Notes under the pieces: model-generated
What the model was told of the DNA's origin: nothing
The model's database searches: none
What the model saw: only the letters and a program-made list of their open reading frames with translations
Shown: positions 18,207 to 27,325 of the stretch, piece after piece
How the letters are laid out: each line of letters opens with the position of its first letter
Numbering within the stretch: the first letter of the stretch is position 1
Assembly: GCF_001476285.1 (NCBI RefSeq)
Contig: NZ_LDRU01000020.1
Span: 62,001-126,000, forward strand
Length of the DNA: 64,000 nt
Source of the DNA: Microbacterium testaceum
GTDB lineage: Bacteria > Actinomycetota > Actinomycetes > Actinomycetales > Microbacteriaceae
Reading direction: 5' to 3'
Translations under genes and position numbers: made by a program

Positions 18207-18917
18207 TCAACGGGGGCGCGGTGCCCGCATCTTGTTCGGGTCGACGCCCTTCGGGATCGGCAGCGAAGCCAGGCCCTGCGAGACCGAGGAGACGCGCTTG
18301 ATGACGGCGGCCATCGTGGCGCGGTCGACCTTCTTCGGCAGCGACTTGATTCTCGAGGCGAGGTCCTTGATGGCGACCTCGTCCTCGCCGTGACCGACAT
18401 AGAAGACCGTGATGGGAACGCCGGTGGCCACGCGCTGCACGCGGGCTCGCTCCTCACCCATCAGGCGGGAAAGACGCGTGCGCGAGCCCTCGCCGATGAG
18501 GACGACGCCGCCGCGGCCGATTGCACGGTAGACCGCTTCCTGCGTGCGGGGGTTCACGCCGATGGGCGTTTCCGACGCCTGCCAGTTGCGACCGAGCGAC
18601 GACGACAGGACGTGGCCGGTGGCCCCCGGCATCCCGTCGATCTTCTTGTACATCGCGTGGGTCGACAGGCGCGTCATCGTGATCATCCCGCCCAGGATGC
18701 CGGCCAGCAGACCCGTGAAGCCCCACAGGATCACGCTCCAGACGGCGACCGGCGGGATGAGGAACCCGATCAGCACGCCGAGCGCGGCACCCACCAGCAC
18801 GATGCCGGCCAGCGCGAACGGGAGCCAGCGGTACTCCTTCTGCGTGAAGGTGTAGAGCGTGCGAAGCTGCGAGAAGAATCCCGGACGCTTCTCGGGGGTG
18901 GTGGTACGAGCGGCCAT
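18207..18917 (-). CDS. DUF4191 domain-containing membrane protein
   Basis: The protein has 236 residues. It has two membrane segments (about residues 34-55 and 60-82), joined by a very short loop, then a soluble C-terminal domain with GRGGVVLIGEGSRTRLSRLM, which is the conserved core of DUF4191. The N-terminus KRPGFFSQLRTLYTFTQKEY also fits. The gene lies next to glnA1 and the lipoyl E2 gene as in Mycobacterium (Rv2219). The start at 18917 was chosen for these motifs; the frame continues upstream without them. The function is unknown. Confidence 0.92.
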   Translation of the reverse strand: MAARTTTPEKRPGFFSQLRTLYTFTQKEYRWLPFALAGIVLVGAALGVLIGFLIPPVAVWSVILWGFTGLLAGILGGMITMTRLSTHAMYKKIDGMPGATGHVLSSSLGRNWQASETPIGVNPRTQEAVYRAIGRGGVVLIGEGSRTRLSRLMGEERARVQRVATGVPITVFYVGHGEDEVAIKDLASRIKSLPKKVDRATMAAVIKRVSSVSQGLASLPIPKGVDPNKMRAPRPR

Positions 18918-19039
18918 AGGAACGATTCTATCTTCGCGCGTGACGCCGCCTCTCCTCCCCAGTCGGTCAATGCTCCGCTCTGTCCACGATCGCCCTCGTG
19001 AGCGCCGCGCTCGGTCACGGAAACGCGCACGATCGACGG

Positions 19040-20134
19040 ATGACCGCGTCTGCCGCCCCGCCCGTCGTCGAACGCCTCGACGACTATCTCCACCGCCGCT
19101 CACGGAGCGGTCTTCCGCTGTCGCCCGGCGAGGTCGTGACCCTCGCGGTGGGTGTTCTGCGCGGATGCCATCACGCGGAAGACCGCTCCCATCGAGGGTT
19201 CTGGGCGCTGACGGCCCGGGGCTGTCCGACGCTGGTCGACGAGGGCGAGGGCGAGGGCGACGACATCCTGGCCGAGACGGCTCGCGTTCTCGCGCGCCTT
19301 GCGGACATGACCGATCGCGACGGACGTCCCCTCGTCGAGCGTGCACGGGAGACCGTGCTGACCCACCCTCCCCGCGCCTGGGAGGAGGGGGAACGACGAC
19401 TCTTCGCGTGGGCCGCTCCTGTTCCTCTGGTCCTGGGCCCCCTTGCGCCGATCGCCGCAGTCGAGACCGGACCCCGGGAGGCTTCCGCGCCCTCGCCATC
19501 CGGCCTCCTCGCCGTCGTCGATGCGGACGTGGCGACCATGGTCGCCGAAGCCGTGCGCGACGTGCGTGAGAAGCTGCGCCGTGTCCGCCACCTCCGCTGG
19601 ATCACGTTCGGCACCGTGGCGGTCGCCACCGCGCTCGTGCTCGGGTTGCTTCTTCCGTCCTCCGCACCGGCGTCGATTCCCGCCGGCAATCCCGGTCCGT
19701 CCGCCACCGGGTGGGCGAACGAGGAGATTCCGGATGCCACGTCTCCGGCGACGCCGACTCCGACCGGTCATCCGACGGTCCTCGAGCTCGGCGGTTCGAC
19801 CCACCTCCTCGACGTACAGACCCGCACACCGGCGCCGTCGGAGAGCTCGGCGGACGGCGAGATCGTCGCCGCCGCGCGCGCACTGCTCGAGTCGTACGCG
19901 GCATGCGCCGGAGAGGCGGGGTGCGAGCAGCGCCTGAGAGAGGGTCGAGCAGCCGGCGACGACGAGACACCGATGGATCCGGCCGTCGCGGACATCGCCC
20001 TGGTCGATGACTTCGGGGGACTCGCCGTCGTCCGATTGGACGACGGGGGCCGACGCCAATATGTGACGCTCGTGCGCGACAAAGACCGATGGCTGGTCCG
20101 CGCCGTCAGATCGGGCACGGACCAGCCATCATGA
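19040..20134 (+). CDS. Single-pass membrane protein of unknown function
   Basis: The protein has 364 residues (378 if the GTG at 18998 is used). Residues 1-190 are a cytoplasmic-type domain with LDDYLHRRSRSGLPLSPGEV, which resembles the regulatory kinase-like domains that lack catalytic motifs. One membrane segment lies near residues 192-212. The outer part begins with a Pro/Thr/Ser-rich linker, then a domain with two Cys (ACAGEAGC) and a C-terminal VTLVRDKDRWLVRAV strand pattern as in NTF2-like or Mce-associated exported domains. I do not recognise the family. It lies convergent to the lipoyl E2 gene, 17 bases apart. Confidence 0.75.
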   Translation: MTASAAPPVVERLDDYLHRRSRSGLPLSPGEVVTLAVGVLRGCHHAEDRSHRGFWALTARGCPTLVDEGEGEGDDILAETARVLARLADMTDRDGRPLVERARETVLTHPPRAWEEGERRLFAWAAPVPLVLGPLAPIAAVETGPREASAPSPSGLLAVVDADVATMVAEAVRDVREKLRRVRHLRWITFGTVAVATALVLGLLLPSSAPASIPAGNPGPSATGWANEEIPDATSPATPTPTGHPTVLELGGSTHLLDVQTRTPAPSESSADGEIVAAARALLESYAACAGEAGCEQRLREGRAAGDDETPMDPAVADIALVDDFGGLAVVRLDDGGRRQYVTLVRDKDRWLVRAVRSGTDQPS

Positions 20135-20151
20135 GCCGGTTGCAGCGGGGA

Positions 20152-21867
20152 TCAGATCCCGAGGTCTCCCTCGAACTGAGCCGCCTCGAGGCGTGCCTTC
20201 ACCGCGCCGAGGAAGCGAGCGGCGTCCGCACCGTCGATGATGCGGTGATCGTAGGAGAGCGCCAGGTACACGTACGAGCGCACGGCGATCGCATCCTTGC
20301 CGTCGACCGAGACGACGCCCGGCTTCTTCACCACGGCACCGAGGCCGAGGATCGCCGACTGCGGCAGGAAGACGATGGGCGTGTCGAACAGCGCGCCGCG
20401 CGAACCGGTGTTGGTCAGCGTGAACGTGCCGCCGGCGAGCTCGTCGGGCTTCAGCTTGTTGTCGCGCGTGCGAGCCGCCAGATCGGCGATCTCGCGGGCG
20501 AGCTGAGCGATGTTCTTCTCACCGGCGTCCTTGACGACCGGCGTCAGCAGGCCACGCTCGGTGTCGACGGCGATCGCGACGTTCTCCTGGGCGGGGTAGA
20601 CGATCTCGTCGCCCTCGACCGTCGAGTTGATGATCGGGAAGGCCTTGAGGGCCTCGATCGCCGCGATGGCGAAGAAGGGCAGGAACGAGAGCTTGTCGCC
20701 CGTCTTCTGCTGGAACTCGCCCTTGACACGGTCACGGAGCGCCGCGACCTTCGTCACGTCGACCTCGACGACGGTCGTGAGCTGCGCGGTGGCCTGCATC
20801 GACGCGACGGCGCGCTCGGCGATGACCTTGCGCAGACGCGACATCTTCTGCGTCGTACCGCGAAGCGGCGACACCTCGACAGGCGCAGGAGCAGACGGAG
20901 CAGCAGCCGCGGGAGCCGCCGTCGGAGCCGACTTCGCGGCCTCGGCCGCCTTCAGGACGTCTTCCTTGCGGATGCGTCCACCGACTCCGCTGCCCTTGAC
21001 CGTGGTCAAGTCGACGCCCTGCTGCTGGGCGAGACGCCGGACGAGCGGGGTGACGTAGGTGACGTCATCGTTGGAGGAGGCCGCGGGCGCCTGCTCGGCG
21101 GGCTTCTCGGCGGCCGGAGCCGGGGCCTCGGCGGGCTTCTCGGCGGCGGGCTGCGGAGCGGCCTTTTCTTCCGCGGCGGGGGCGGGCTGCTCGGCAGGCT
21201 TCTCCTCGGCGGCCGGGGCCGGCGCAGGAGCCTCGGCAGGAGCGGGAGCACCGCTGCCGATGCGGGCGAGGGTGGCGCCGACGGCGACCGTCTCGTCTTC
21301 CTGGACGACGATCTCCTGGAGGGTTCCGGCGACCGGCGAGGGGATCTCGGTGTCGACCTTGTCGGTCGAGATCTCGAGCAGCGGCTCGTCCACGGCGACA
21401 TCGTCGCCGACGGCCTTCAGCCAACGCGTGACGGTGCCTTCGGTGACGCTCTCACCGAGCTCGGGGAGCTTGACGTCCGTCGCGTCACCGGACGACGCCG
21501 GGGCGGGCTGCGCGGCTGCCGGCGCCTCGGCGGGGGCAGCCTCCTCGGCGGGAGCTTCCTCCTGCGCGGGAGCCTCCTCCTGAGCGGCGGGCGCGGCCTC
21601 GGACGCGGCGTCCGACGAACCGGCGCCGGACCCGTCGCCGATCTTCGCCAGCACGGCGCCGACCTCGACGGTCTCGTCTTCTTGCACGAGGATCTCTTCG
21701 ATCACGCCCGAAACGGGCGAGGGGATCTCGGTGTCGACCTTGTCGGTCGAGATCTCCAGCAGACCCTCGTCCTCCTGGACGGTGTCACCGACCTGCTTCA
21801 GCCAGCGGGTGACCGTTCCCTCGGTCACGCTCTCGCCGAGAGCGGGGAGGACGACGGAAGTGCTCAT
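20152..21867 (-). CDS. dlaT: Dihydrolipoyllysine acyltransferase (E2 of 2-oxoacid dehydrogenase)
   Basis: The protein has 571 residues: two lipoyl domains, each with [15 protein letters not shown] (the Lys of DKV carries lipoate), joined by Ala/Pro/Glu linkers, then an E1/E3-binding domain ([19 protein letters not shown]) and the catalytic acyltransferase domain ending with [16 protein letters not shown], where His and Asp are catalytic. It is usually annotated sucB, but in actinobacteria the equivalent gene serves as E2 of pyruvate dehydrogenase. Its position near glnA1 and pepA matches Mycobacterium dlaT. It lies downstream of lpdA but has its own promoter at 21896-21925. A GAAGGAGA ribosome binding site precedes the start. 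Confidence 0.95.
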   Translation of the reverse strand: MSTSVVLPALGESVTEGTVTRWLKQVGDTVQEDEGLLEISTDKVDTEIPSPVSGVIEEILVQEDETVEVGAVLAKIGDGSGAGSSDAASEAAPAAQEEAPAQEEAPAEEAAPAEAPAAAQPAPASSGDATDVKLPELGESVTEGTVTRWLKAVGDDVAVDEPLLEISTDKVDTEIPSPVAGTLQEIVVQEDETVAVGATLARIGSGAPAPAEAPAPAPAAEEKPAEQPAPAAEEKAAPQPAAEKPAEAPAPAAEKPAEQAPAASSNDDVTYVTPLVRRLAQQQGVDLTTVKGSGVGGRIRKEDVLKAAEAAKSAPTAAPAAAAPSAPAPVEVSPLRGTTQKMSRLRKVIAERAVASMQATAQLTTVVEVDVTKVAALRDRVKGEFQQKTGDKLSFLPFFAIAAIEALKAFPIINSTVEGDEIVYPAQENVAIAVDTERGLLTPVVKDAGEKNIAQLAREIADLAARTRDNKLKPDELAGGTFTLTNTGSRGALFDTPIVFLPQSAILGLGAVVKKPGVVSVDGKDAIAVRSYVYLALSYDHRIIDGADAARFLGAVKARLEAAQFEGDLGI

Positions 21868-21895
21868 GGATATGTCTCCTTCGTACCGGATGCGG

Positions 21896-21925
21896 TATCT
21901 AGCTTAGTGACCGGTTCGTGGTCAA
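21896..21925 (-). promoter_or_regulatory. Promoter of the lipoyl E2 gene
   Basis: Reading the minus strand: -35 TTGACC at 21925-21920, an 18-base spacer, -10 TAGATA at 21901-21896, then a leader of about 20 bases with GGAG before the ATG at 21867. The -35 overlaps the lpdA stop codon, so E2 can be transcribed independently of lpdA. Confidence 0.6.
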
Positions 21926-23295
21926 AGTGCGTGCAGGGGCTTTCCGGCGAGAGCCAAGAAGGCTTCGCCGAGCGCCTCGCTCTGGGTGGGGTGCGCGTGG
22001 ACGAACGGCGCGATGTCTTCCGGGTGGGCCTCCCAGCCCACCGCGAGCTGGGCCTCGGTGATCAGTTCGCCCACGCGGTCGCCCACGAGATGCGCACCGA
22101 CGACCGGCCCGTCGACCCGCCGGACGATCTTGACGATCCCCGACGTTCCGATGATCTCACTCCGGCCGTTCCCGGCGAGGTTGTACTCGTAGGCGCGGAC
22201 GGCCTCGGATCCGTAACGATCCTGTGCCTGGGCCTCGGTGAGACCGACGGACGCGACCTCCGGGTGCGAGTAGGCGACGCGAGGGACGTCGGAGTCGGAG
22301 ACGAGCACGGGAGACAGGCCCGCGATCTCCTCCGCGACGAAGATGCCCTGCTGGAAGCCCCGGTGCGCCAGTTGCAGTCCGGGCACGATGTCGCCTACCG
22401 CCCAGACGTGGGCGGCCGCGGTGCGCAGACGTTCGTCGGTCTGCACGAAACCGCGGTCGAGGACGACGCCGGCCTCCTCGTAGCCGAGACCGGCGGTGGC
22501 CGGACCCCGGCCGACCGCCACCAGGACGTAGTCCGCCGACAGCTCCGCCCCGTCATCGAGGACCACGGTGATGCCGTGCTCGTCCTGTCGCGCCGAGTCG
22601 AATCGCCGACCGAGCCGGAACTCGATGCCCCGCTTGCGGAACGCGCGCTCGAGGGCCTTGCTGGATGCGACATCCTCCGCGGGCAGGAGGTGGGGGAGTG
22701 CCTCGACGATCGTGACGTCGACGCCGAAAGAGCGCCAGACGCTCGCGAACTCGACGCCGATGACGCCGCCGCCCAGAACGATGACGCGCTGCGGGACCAC
22801 GTCGAGATCGAGAGCCTGCTCGCTGGTGAGAACGCGACCCCCGATCTCGAGACCGGGAAGGCTGCGGCTGTACGACCCCGTCGCCAGAATCACGTCGGCG
22901 CCCCGGTAGAGGTCCGCGCCGACGCGCACCGCGGGTCCGGCCTCGAGGGATCCCTCGCCGCGGACGACGCGGATGCCGCGCGCCGAGATCAGCCCCTCGA
23001 GCCCTTTGAACTTCTTGGCCACGATGCCCTCGCGGTAAGCGCGCACCCCGGCCGGATCGATGCCGGTGAGGCTCGCGTTCACGCCGATGCTCGCCGCATC
23101 GCGCGCCAAATCTGCGACCTCGGCCGCGTGCAGGAGGGCCTTGGTCGGGATGCAGCCCCGGTGCAGGCACGTGCCCCCGAGCTTGTCCTTCTCGACGAGG
23201 ACCACGTCCTTGCCCAGCTCGGCGAGACGAAGGGCAGCGGCGTACCCACCGCTCCCACCCCCGAGGACGACGACGTCGGCGGAGTACTCGGTCAT
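21922..23295 (-). CDS. lpdA: Dihydrolipoyl dehydrogenase (E3)
   Basis: The protein has 457 residues. It has the FAD-binding VVVLGGGSGGYAAALRLAELG, the redox disulfide GGTCLHRGCIP, the NAD-binding VIVLGGGVIGVEFASVW, the second FAD segment VWAVGDIVPG, and the C-terminal His-Glu pair in HAHPTQSEALGEAF. The enzyme reoxidises the dihydrolipoyl groups of the neighbouring E2. Its ATG overlaps the stop of pepA by four bases (ATGA), so the two are coupled. The length is normal. The longer upstream frame overlaps pepA and is not coding. Confidence 0.96.
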   Translation of the reverse strand: MTEYSADVVVLGGGSGGYAAALRLAELGKDVVLVEKDKLGGTCLHRGCIPTKALLHAAEVADLARDAASIGVNASLTGIDPAGVRAYREGIVAKKFKGLEGLISARGIRVVRGEGSLEAGPAVRVGADLYRGADVILATGSYSRSLPGLEIGGRVLTSEQALDLDVVPQRVIVLGGGVIGVEFASVWRSFGVDVTIVEALPHLLPAEDVASSKALERAFRKRGIEFRLGRRFDSARQDEHGITVVLDDGAELSADYVLVAVGRGPATAGLGYEEAGVVLDRGFVQTDERLRTAAAHVWAVGDIVPGLQLAHRGFQQGIFVAEEIAGLSPVLVSDSDVPRVAYSHPEVASVGLTEAQAQDRYGSEAVRAYEYNLAGNGRSEIIGTSGIVKIVRRVDGPVVGAHLVGDRVGELITEAQLAVGWEAHPEDIAPFVHAHPTQSEALGEAFLALAGKPLHAL

Positions 23296-24752
23296 CGCGA
23301 GCTCGCCAGCAGCTCGACCAGCGAACGAACCGTCGCCGCCGTGACTCCCTTGTCGGTGTACCCGAACGGAGCACCCTTGTTCATGCCCACGCCCGCGATG
23401 TCGAGGTGCACCCACGGGATGCGGGGGGCGTCGGCCTCGTCCGAGACCCGGCCGACGAAGTGGCGGAGGAAGAGCCCCGCGAAGAGCGAGCCTCCCGCCG
23501 GGTCGCCGATCTTGGCGTTCTGCAGGTCGGCGATGGGCGAGTCGAGGTCGTCAACCATGTGCGCCGGGAGCGGCAGCTGCCAGGCGAGCTCCGAGGCGCG
23601 CGACGCGGCGGACAGGTACTCGGCGACAGCGTCGTCTTCGCCCATCACACCGGTGTGCCGGTTTCCGAGGGCGATCGTGATCGCGCCGGTGAGAGTGGCG
23701 ACGTCGACGAGCAGATCAGGCCGCTCACGGCTCGCGGCAGCGAGGCCGTCGGCGAGCACGAGACGGCCTTCGGCATCCGTGTTCAACACCTCGACAGTGG
23801 TCCCGTCGAGCGTGCGGAGCACATCACCGGGACGCGTGGCCCGCCCCGACGGCATGTTGTCGGCAATGCAGAGCCACGCGCTCACGCGAACGGGCAGCGC
23901 CATCTCGGCCGCGGCCTTGAGCACCGCGAGGACCGTCGCCGCACCGCACATGTCGTACTTCATGCCGACCATCGAGGCGGCGGGCTTCAGCGACAGGCCG
24001 CCGGTGTCGAACGTGATGCCCTTGCCGACGAGGGCGACGTGACGCTGCGCCCCGGCGGGGGAGTAGTCGAGGCGGACGAGGCGAGGCGGGCGGTCCGAGC
24101 CTTGACCGACACCCAGGATGCCGCCGTACCCGCCGTCGCGGAGCGCTTCCTCGTCGAGCACCTCGACGTCGACGGGCAGACCGGCGACCGCCTCGACCGC
24201 CGCGTCGGCGAAGTCGGCGGGACCGAGCCACTCGGCGGGCGTGGTGACCAGATCCTTCACCAGAGCGACCGCGCCGGAGATGGCCGCCACGGCGACGACA
24301 TCGTCGTCGGCCGGAGCGTCGGGCGAGTAGACCGTGACGCGCTGCGCGCGGGTCTTCGGCACCTCCTTTTTGTATCCGGCGAACCGGTAACCACCGAGGG
24401 CCGCCCCCTCGGCCAGCGGCCGCCATGCGGACGGCACCAGCGCCTGAACCGCGACGTGCTCGAAGCCCGTGAGCTGGCGCAGGCCCGCCCCCGCCGCGTC
24501 GCGGAGGGCGGCGGCGTCCGGATCGGTCCCTGCACCCACGACCGCGAGCGGCGTGGTGACGCCGGGCACGTGCACCCGCTGGAACGAGCCGGGAGCGCCG
24601 GTGAACCCCACGGCCGTCAGAGCGGCACCGAGTCCGTCCCACCCCACGGGGTCTGCACCTTCACCCACGGGCTTGGCGACCACCAGAAGAATCGCATCGG
24701 CATCGGACTCGCGCAGGGGGGCGCTTGTGTGCGCCACAGAAGGAAAGGGCAT
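23292..24752 (-). CDS. pepA: Leucyl aminopeptidase, M17 family
   Basis: The protein has 486 residues. The C-terminal catalytic domain has the metal-ligand Lys and Asp in GKGITFDTGGLSLKPAASM, and the family signature NTDAEGRLVLADGL. It removes N-terminal residues from peptides in the cytoplasm as a hexamer using two metals. I chose the ATG at 24752 because a TAGGAT -10 box lies seven bases upstream (24765-24760), giving a leaderless start; an in-frame ATG at 24761 lies inside that box. The gene is divergent from the PAC2 gene, with 85 bases between starts, and is coupled to lpdA downstream. Confidence 0.95.
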   Translation of the reverse strand: MPFPSVAHTSAPLRESDADAILLVVAKPVGEGADPVGWDGLGAALTAVGFTGAPGSFQRVHVPGVTTPLAVVGAGTDPDAAALRDAAGAGLRQLTGFEHVAVQALVPSAWRPLAEGAALGGYRFAGYKKEVPKTRAQRVTVYSPDAPADDDVVAVAAISGAVALVKDLVTTPAEWLGPADFADAAVEAVAGLPVDVEVLDEEALRDGGYGGILGVGQGSDRPPRLVRLDYSPAGAQRHVALVGKGITFDTGGLSLKPAASMVGMKYDMCGAATVLAVLKAAAEMALPVRVSAWLCIADNMPSGRATRPGDVLRTLDGTTVEVLNTDAEGRLVLADGLAAASRERPDLLVDVATLTGAITIALGNRHTGVMGEDDAVAEYLSAASRASELAWQLPLPAHMVDDLDSPIADLQNAKIGDPAGGSLFAGLFLRHFVGRVSDEADAPRIPWVHLDIAGVGMNKGAPFGYTDKGVTAATVRSLVELLASSR

Positions 24753-24837
24753 GCCGTCCATCCTAGGTTCGCGTGTGTTCGCTAGCAGCGGGACGCTCCG
24801 GACCCCGACGTCCGACCCGGCTCGTAAGCTGGAGGGC

Positions 24838-25764
24838 ATGCCGTATTCCGCACCGCTGTACGATCGCGCACCCTCCGCGCCGCCGGTGCCCTCGGGGCTT
24901 CCCCTGGTGATCGCGCTCACGGGGTTCACCGACGCCGGCGGGGCTGTCACCCGGCTCGTCGAGTACTTCCGTAACGACCTGGAGCCCCACGCGGTCGTCG
25001 CGTTCGACAACGACACGCTGCTCGACTACCGCGCTCGGCGCCCTTTGATCACATTCGTCGAAGACCACCTCAGCGACTACCGGCCGCCGCGGCTCGAGCT
25101 GTCGCTCGCCCACGACTCCCTGGGCAGCCCCTTCCTTCTCTTGGCGGGATACGAACCGGACTTCCTCTGGGAAGCCTTCGCCGAGAGCGTCCTCGAGCTC
25201 AGCGCCGGGCTCCAGGTGTCGTCCGTGACGTGGGTGCACGCCATCCCGCTCCCCGTTCCGCACACGCGGCCGATCGGCACCACGGTCAGCGGCACGCGCT
25301 CCGACCTCGCCGAAGCGCACTCGGTCTGGCGCCCGCACACGCAGGTGCCCTCGACCGTCGGCCACCTGCTCGAGTACCGCTTCGCGGAGGCCGGCGCCAA
25401 GGTCGCCGGGTTCGCGCTGCTGGTTCCGCACTATCTCGCCGACACCGAGTACCCCGCTGCCACCCTCGCCGCCCTCGACAGCCTCACGGTGGCCACCGGA
25501 CTCGTCTTCTCCGGAGAAGTGCTGCGCGAAGAGAACCGCGACTTCCTCACGAAGGTGACCGAGCAGGTCACCGCGAGCGACGAGCTGACGCGCATGCTGC
25601 AGGGCCTCGAGGAACGCTACGACTCATACATGGCCGGTTCCACCCAGGCGACGCCGATCATCCACACGGGCGATCTCCCCAGCGCCGACGAGCTGGCGGC
25701 CGAACTCGAGCGCTTCCTGGCATCCGGCCCGAGCGACGACGACCGGCGCGGGCCCCTCGGCTGA
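24838..25764 (+). CDS. PAC2 family protein (proteasome assembly chaperone-like)
   Basis: The protein has 308 residues. It shows the PAC2 opening pattern LVIALTGFTDAGGAVTRLVEYF, the middle AGYEPDFLWEAF, and VPHYLADTEYPAATLAAL with a conserved Tyr-Pro. Actinobacterial PAC2 proteins are related to proteasome assembly chaperones but often occur in species without a proteasome, so the role is uncertain. The start follows a TAAGCT -10 box (24825-24830) by seven bases, again leaderless. The C-terminal 30 residues are acidic and probably flexible. Confidence 0.9.
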   Translation: MPYSAPLYDRAPSAPPVPSGLPLVIALTGFTDAGGAVTRLVEYFRNDLEPHAVVAFDNDTLLDYRARRPLITFVEDHLSDYRPPRLELSLAHDSLGSPFLLLAGYEPDFLWEAFAESVLELSAGLQVSSVTWVHAIPLPVPHTRPIGTTVSGTRSDLAEAHSVWRPHTQVPSTVGHLLEYRFAEAGAKVAGFALLVPHYLADTEYPAATLAALDSLTVATGLVFSGEVLREENRDFLTKVTEQVTASDELTRMLQGLEERYDSYMAGSTQATPIIHTGDLPSADELAAELERFLASGPSDDDRRGPLG

Positions 25765-25880
25765 TCCCGCTCCGCGCAGTCAGCACATCTGAAAGCGCTT
25801 CTCGCGGAATGCGAGGACGCGCCTCCGCGTTACTACGCATAGATCCCCGGTGCGCGTCAAGTCCCGCGTCGAGGATGTGA

Positions 25881-25886
25881 GACAAT
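25881..25886 (+). promoter_or_regulatory. Putative -10 box of sigA
   Basis: GACAAT at 25881-25886, with a weak GTCAAG -35 19 bases upstream, would start transcription near 25893 and give a leader of about 120 bases before the GTG of sigA. The -10 is a good match; the -35 is poor. Confidence 0.5.
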
Positions 25887-25901
25887 GAAGAACCTGACCC
25901 G

Positions 25902-25948
25902 TTGTCAACCGGTCCAGGAGCCCCGCTCCTCGGCTCCGGACTTGACAA
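25902..25948 (+). other. Long imperfect hairpin in the sigA leader
   Basis: Nested complementary arms are TTGTCAA (25902-25908) with TTGACAA (25942-25948), CCGG (25909-25912) with CCGG (25936-25939), and AGGAGC (25916-25921) with GCTCCT (25925-25930). Together they make a stem of about 17 pairs with small bulges. It lies between the putative -10 and the start codon, about 65 bases before the GTG. It could be an RNA control element, or a DNA operator site. Confidence 0.55.
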
Positions 25949-26014
25949 GGGTCTTACTAGTGTCCGAGAACGACCGGCGGCCGTGCAACGTACGTTCCCG
26001 GTGAAAGGCGAAAC

Positions 26015-27325
26015 GTGGCAGGCACGAACACCAAGACCCGCTCCCGGAGTGCGAAGGACACCGACCTCGACACTTCCGAGGAGACCGTGACGACGTCGAC
26101 GAAGACGCCGGCGAAGAAGGCCCCCGCCAAGGCCAAGGCCACACCGGCGAAGGCCAAGACGAAGGCGAAGAAAGACGACGACCTCGAAGACGAAGAAGAG
26201 GTCGACGAAGAGGTTGATGTCGAGCTCGACACCGACGACGACACTGACGACGACGACGAGGCGAAGCCCGCGGCGAAGAAGTCCGACGACGACAGCGACG
26301 ACGACGACGAGACCCCGGCGGCGCCCGCCGAGGCCCTGCCGACCGGCGCGATCGTCATCTCATCGAGCGACGAGGACGACGTTCCCGTTTACTCGGCGCA
26401 GATCACCGGCGCCACGGCCGACCCGGTCAAGGACTACCTGAAGCAGATCGGCAAGGTCCCGCTCCTGAACGCGGCCGAAGAGGTCGAGCTTGCGATGCGT
26501 ATCGAGGCCGGCCTGTTCGCCGAAGAGAAGCTGTCGAACATGTCGGCGGCCGAGAAGACGAGCCAGCTGGGCCTCGACCTGCAGTGGGTCGCCCGCGACG
26601 GTCAGCGCGCGAAGAGCCACCTCCTCGGCGCCAACCTCCGTCTGGTCGTCTCGCTCGCCAAGCGCTACACCGGTCGCGGCATGCAGTTCCTCGACCTCAT
26701 CCAGGAGGGCAACCTGGGCCTCATCCGTGCGGTCGAGAAGTTCGACTACACCAAGGGCTTCAAGTTCTCGACGTACGCGACCTGGTGGATCCGCCAGGCG
26801 ATCACGCGCGCCATGGCCGACCAGGCTCGCACCATCCGCATCCCGGTGCACATGGTCGAGGTCATCAACAAGCTCGCCCGCGTGCAGCGCCAGATGCTGC
26901 AAGACCTCGGTCGCGAACCCACGCCCGAAGAGCTCAGCCGCGAACTCGACATGACCCCCGAGAAGGTCATCGAGGTGCAGAAGTACGGCCGCGAGCCCAT
27001 CTCGCTGCACACGCCCCTCGGTGAAGACGGTGACAGCGAGTTCGGTGACCTCATCGAGGACACCGAGGCGGTCGTCCCCGCCGACGCGGTGGGCTTCACG
27101 ATGCTGCAGCGTCAGCTCGAATCCCTCCTCGACTCGCTCAGCGAGCGTGAGGCGGGCGTGATCCGCATGCGCTTCGGCCTCGGCGACGGACAGCCCAAGA
27201 CCCTCGACCAGATCGGCGACACGTTCGGCGTGACGCGCGAGCGGATCCGCCAGATCGAGTCGAAGACGATGGCGAAGCTGCGTCACCCGTCGCGCTCGCA
27301 GTCGCTCCGGGACTACCTCGAATGA
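26015..27325 (+). CDS. sigA: Principal RNA polymerase sigma factor (RpoD/SigA/HrdB)
   Basis: The protein has 436 residues. The N-terminal 115 residues are low complexity, first Lys/Ala/Pro then long Asp/Glu runs, as in HrdB-type factors. Region 1.2 starts at [16 protein letters not shown]; region 2 has the core-binding and -10 recognition sequence [19 protein letters not shown] followed by [14 protein letters not shown]; region 3 [13 protein letters not shown]; region 4 has the helix-turn-helix [20 protein letters not shown] and the end [16 protein letters not shown]. It directs most promoters. A GAAAGG site lies eight bases before the GTG start. The stop overlaps the CofE-like gene by four bases. 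Confidence 0.97.
   Translation: MAGTNTKTRSRSAKDTDLDTSEETVTTSTKTPAKKAPAKAKATPAKAKTKAKKDDDLEDEEEVDEEVDVELDTDDDTDDDDEAKPAAKKSDDDSDDDDETPAAPAEALPTGAIVISSSDEDDVPVYSAQITGATADPVKDYLKQIGKVPLLNAAEEVELAMRIEAGLFAEEKLSNMSAAEKTSQLGLDLQWVARDGQRAKSHLLGANLRLVVSLAKRYTGRGMQFLDLIQEGNLGLIRAVEKFDYTKGFKFSTYATWWIRQAITRAMADQARTIRIPVHMVEVINKLARVQRQMLQDLGREPTPEELSRELDMTPEKVIEVQKYGREPISLHTPLGEDGDSEFGDLIEDTEAVVPADAVGFTMLQRQLESLLDSLSEREAGVIRMRFGLGDGQPKTLDQIGDTFGVTRERIRQIESKTMAKLRHPSRSQSLRDYLE

Noticed and set aside
20089-24042. Plus-strand open frame of 1317 codons opposite E2, lpdA and pepA
   Set aside because: It is antisense to three well-supported genes and consists of low-complexity Arg, Gly, Asp and Val runs typical of the complement of GC-rich coding DNA.
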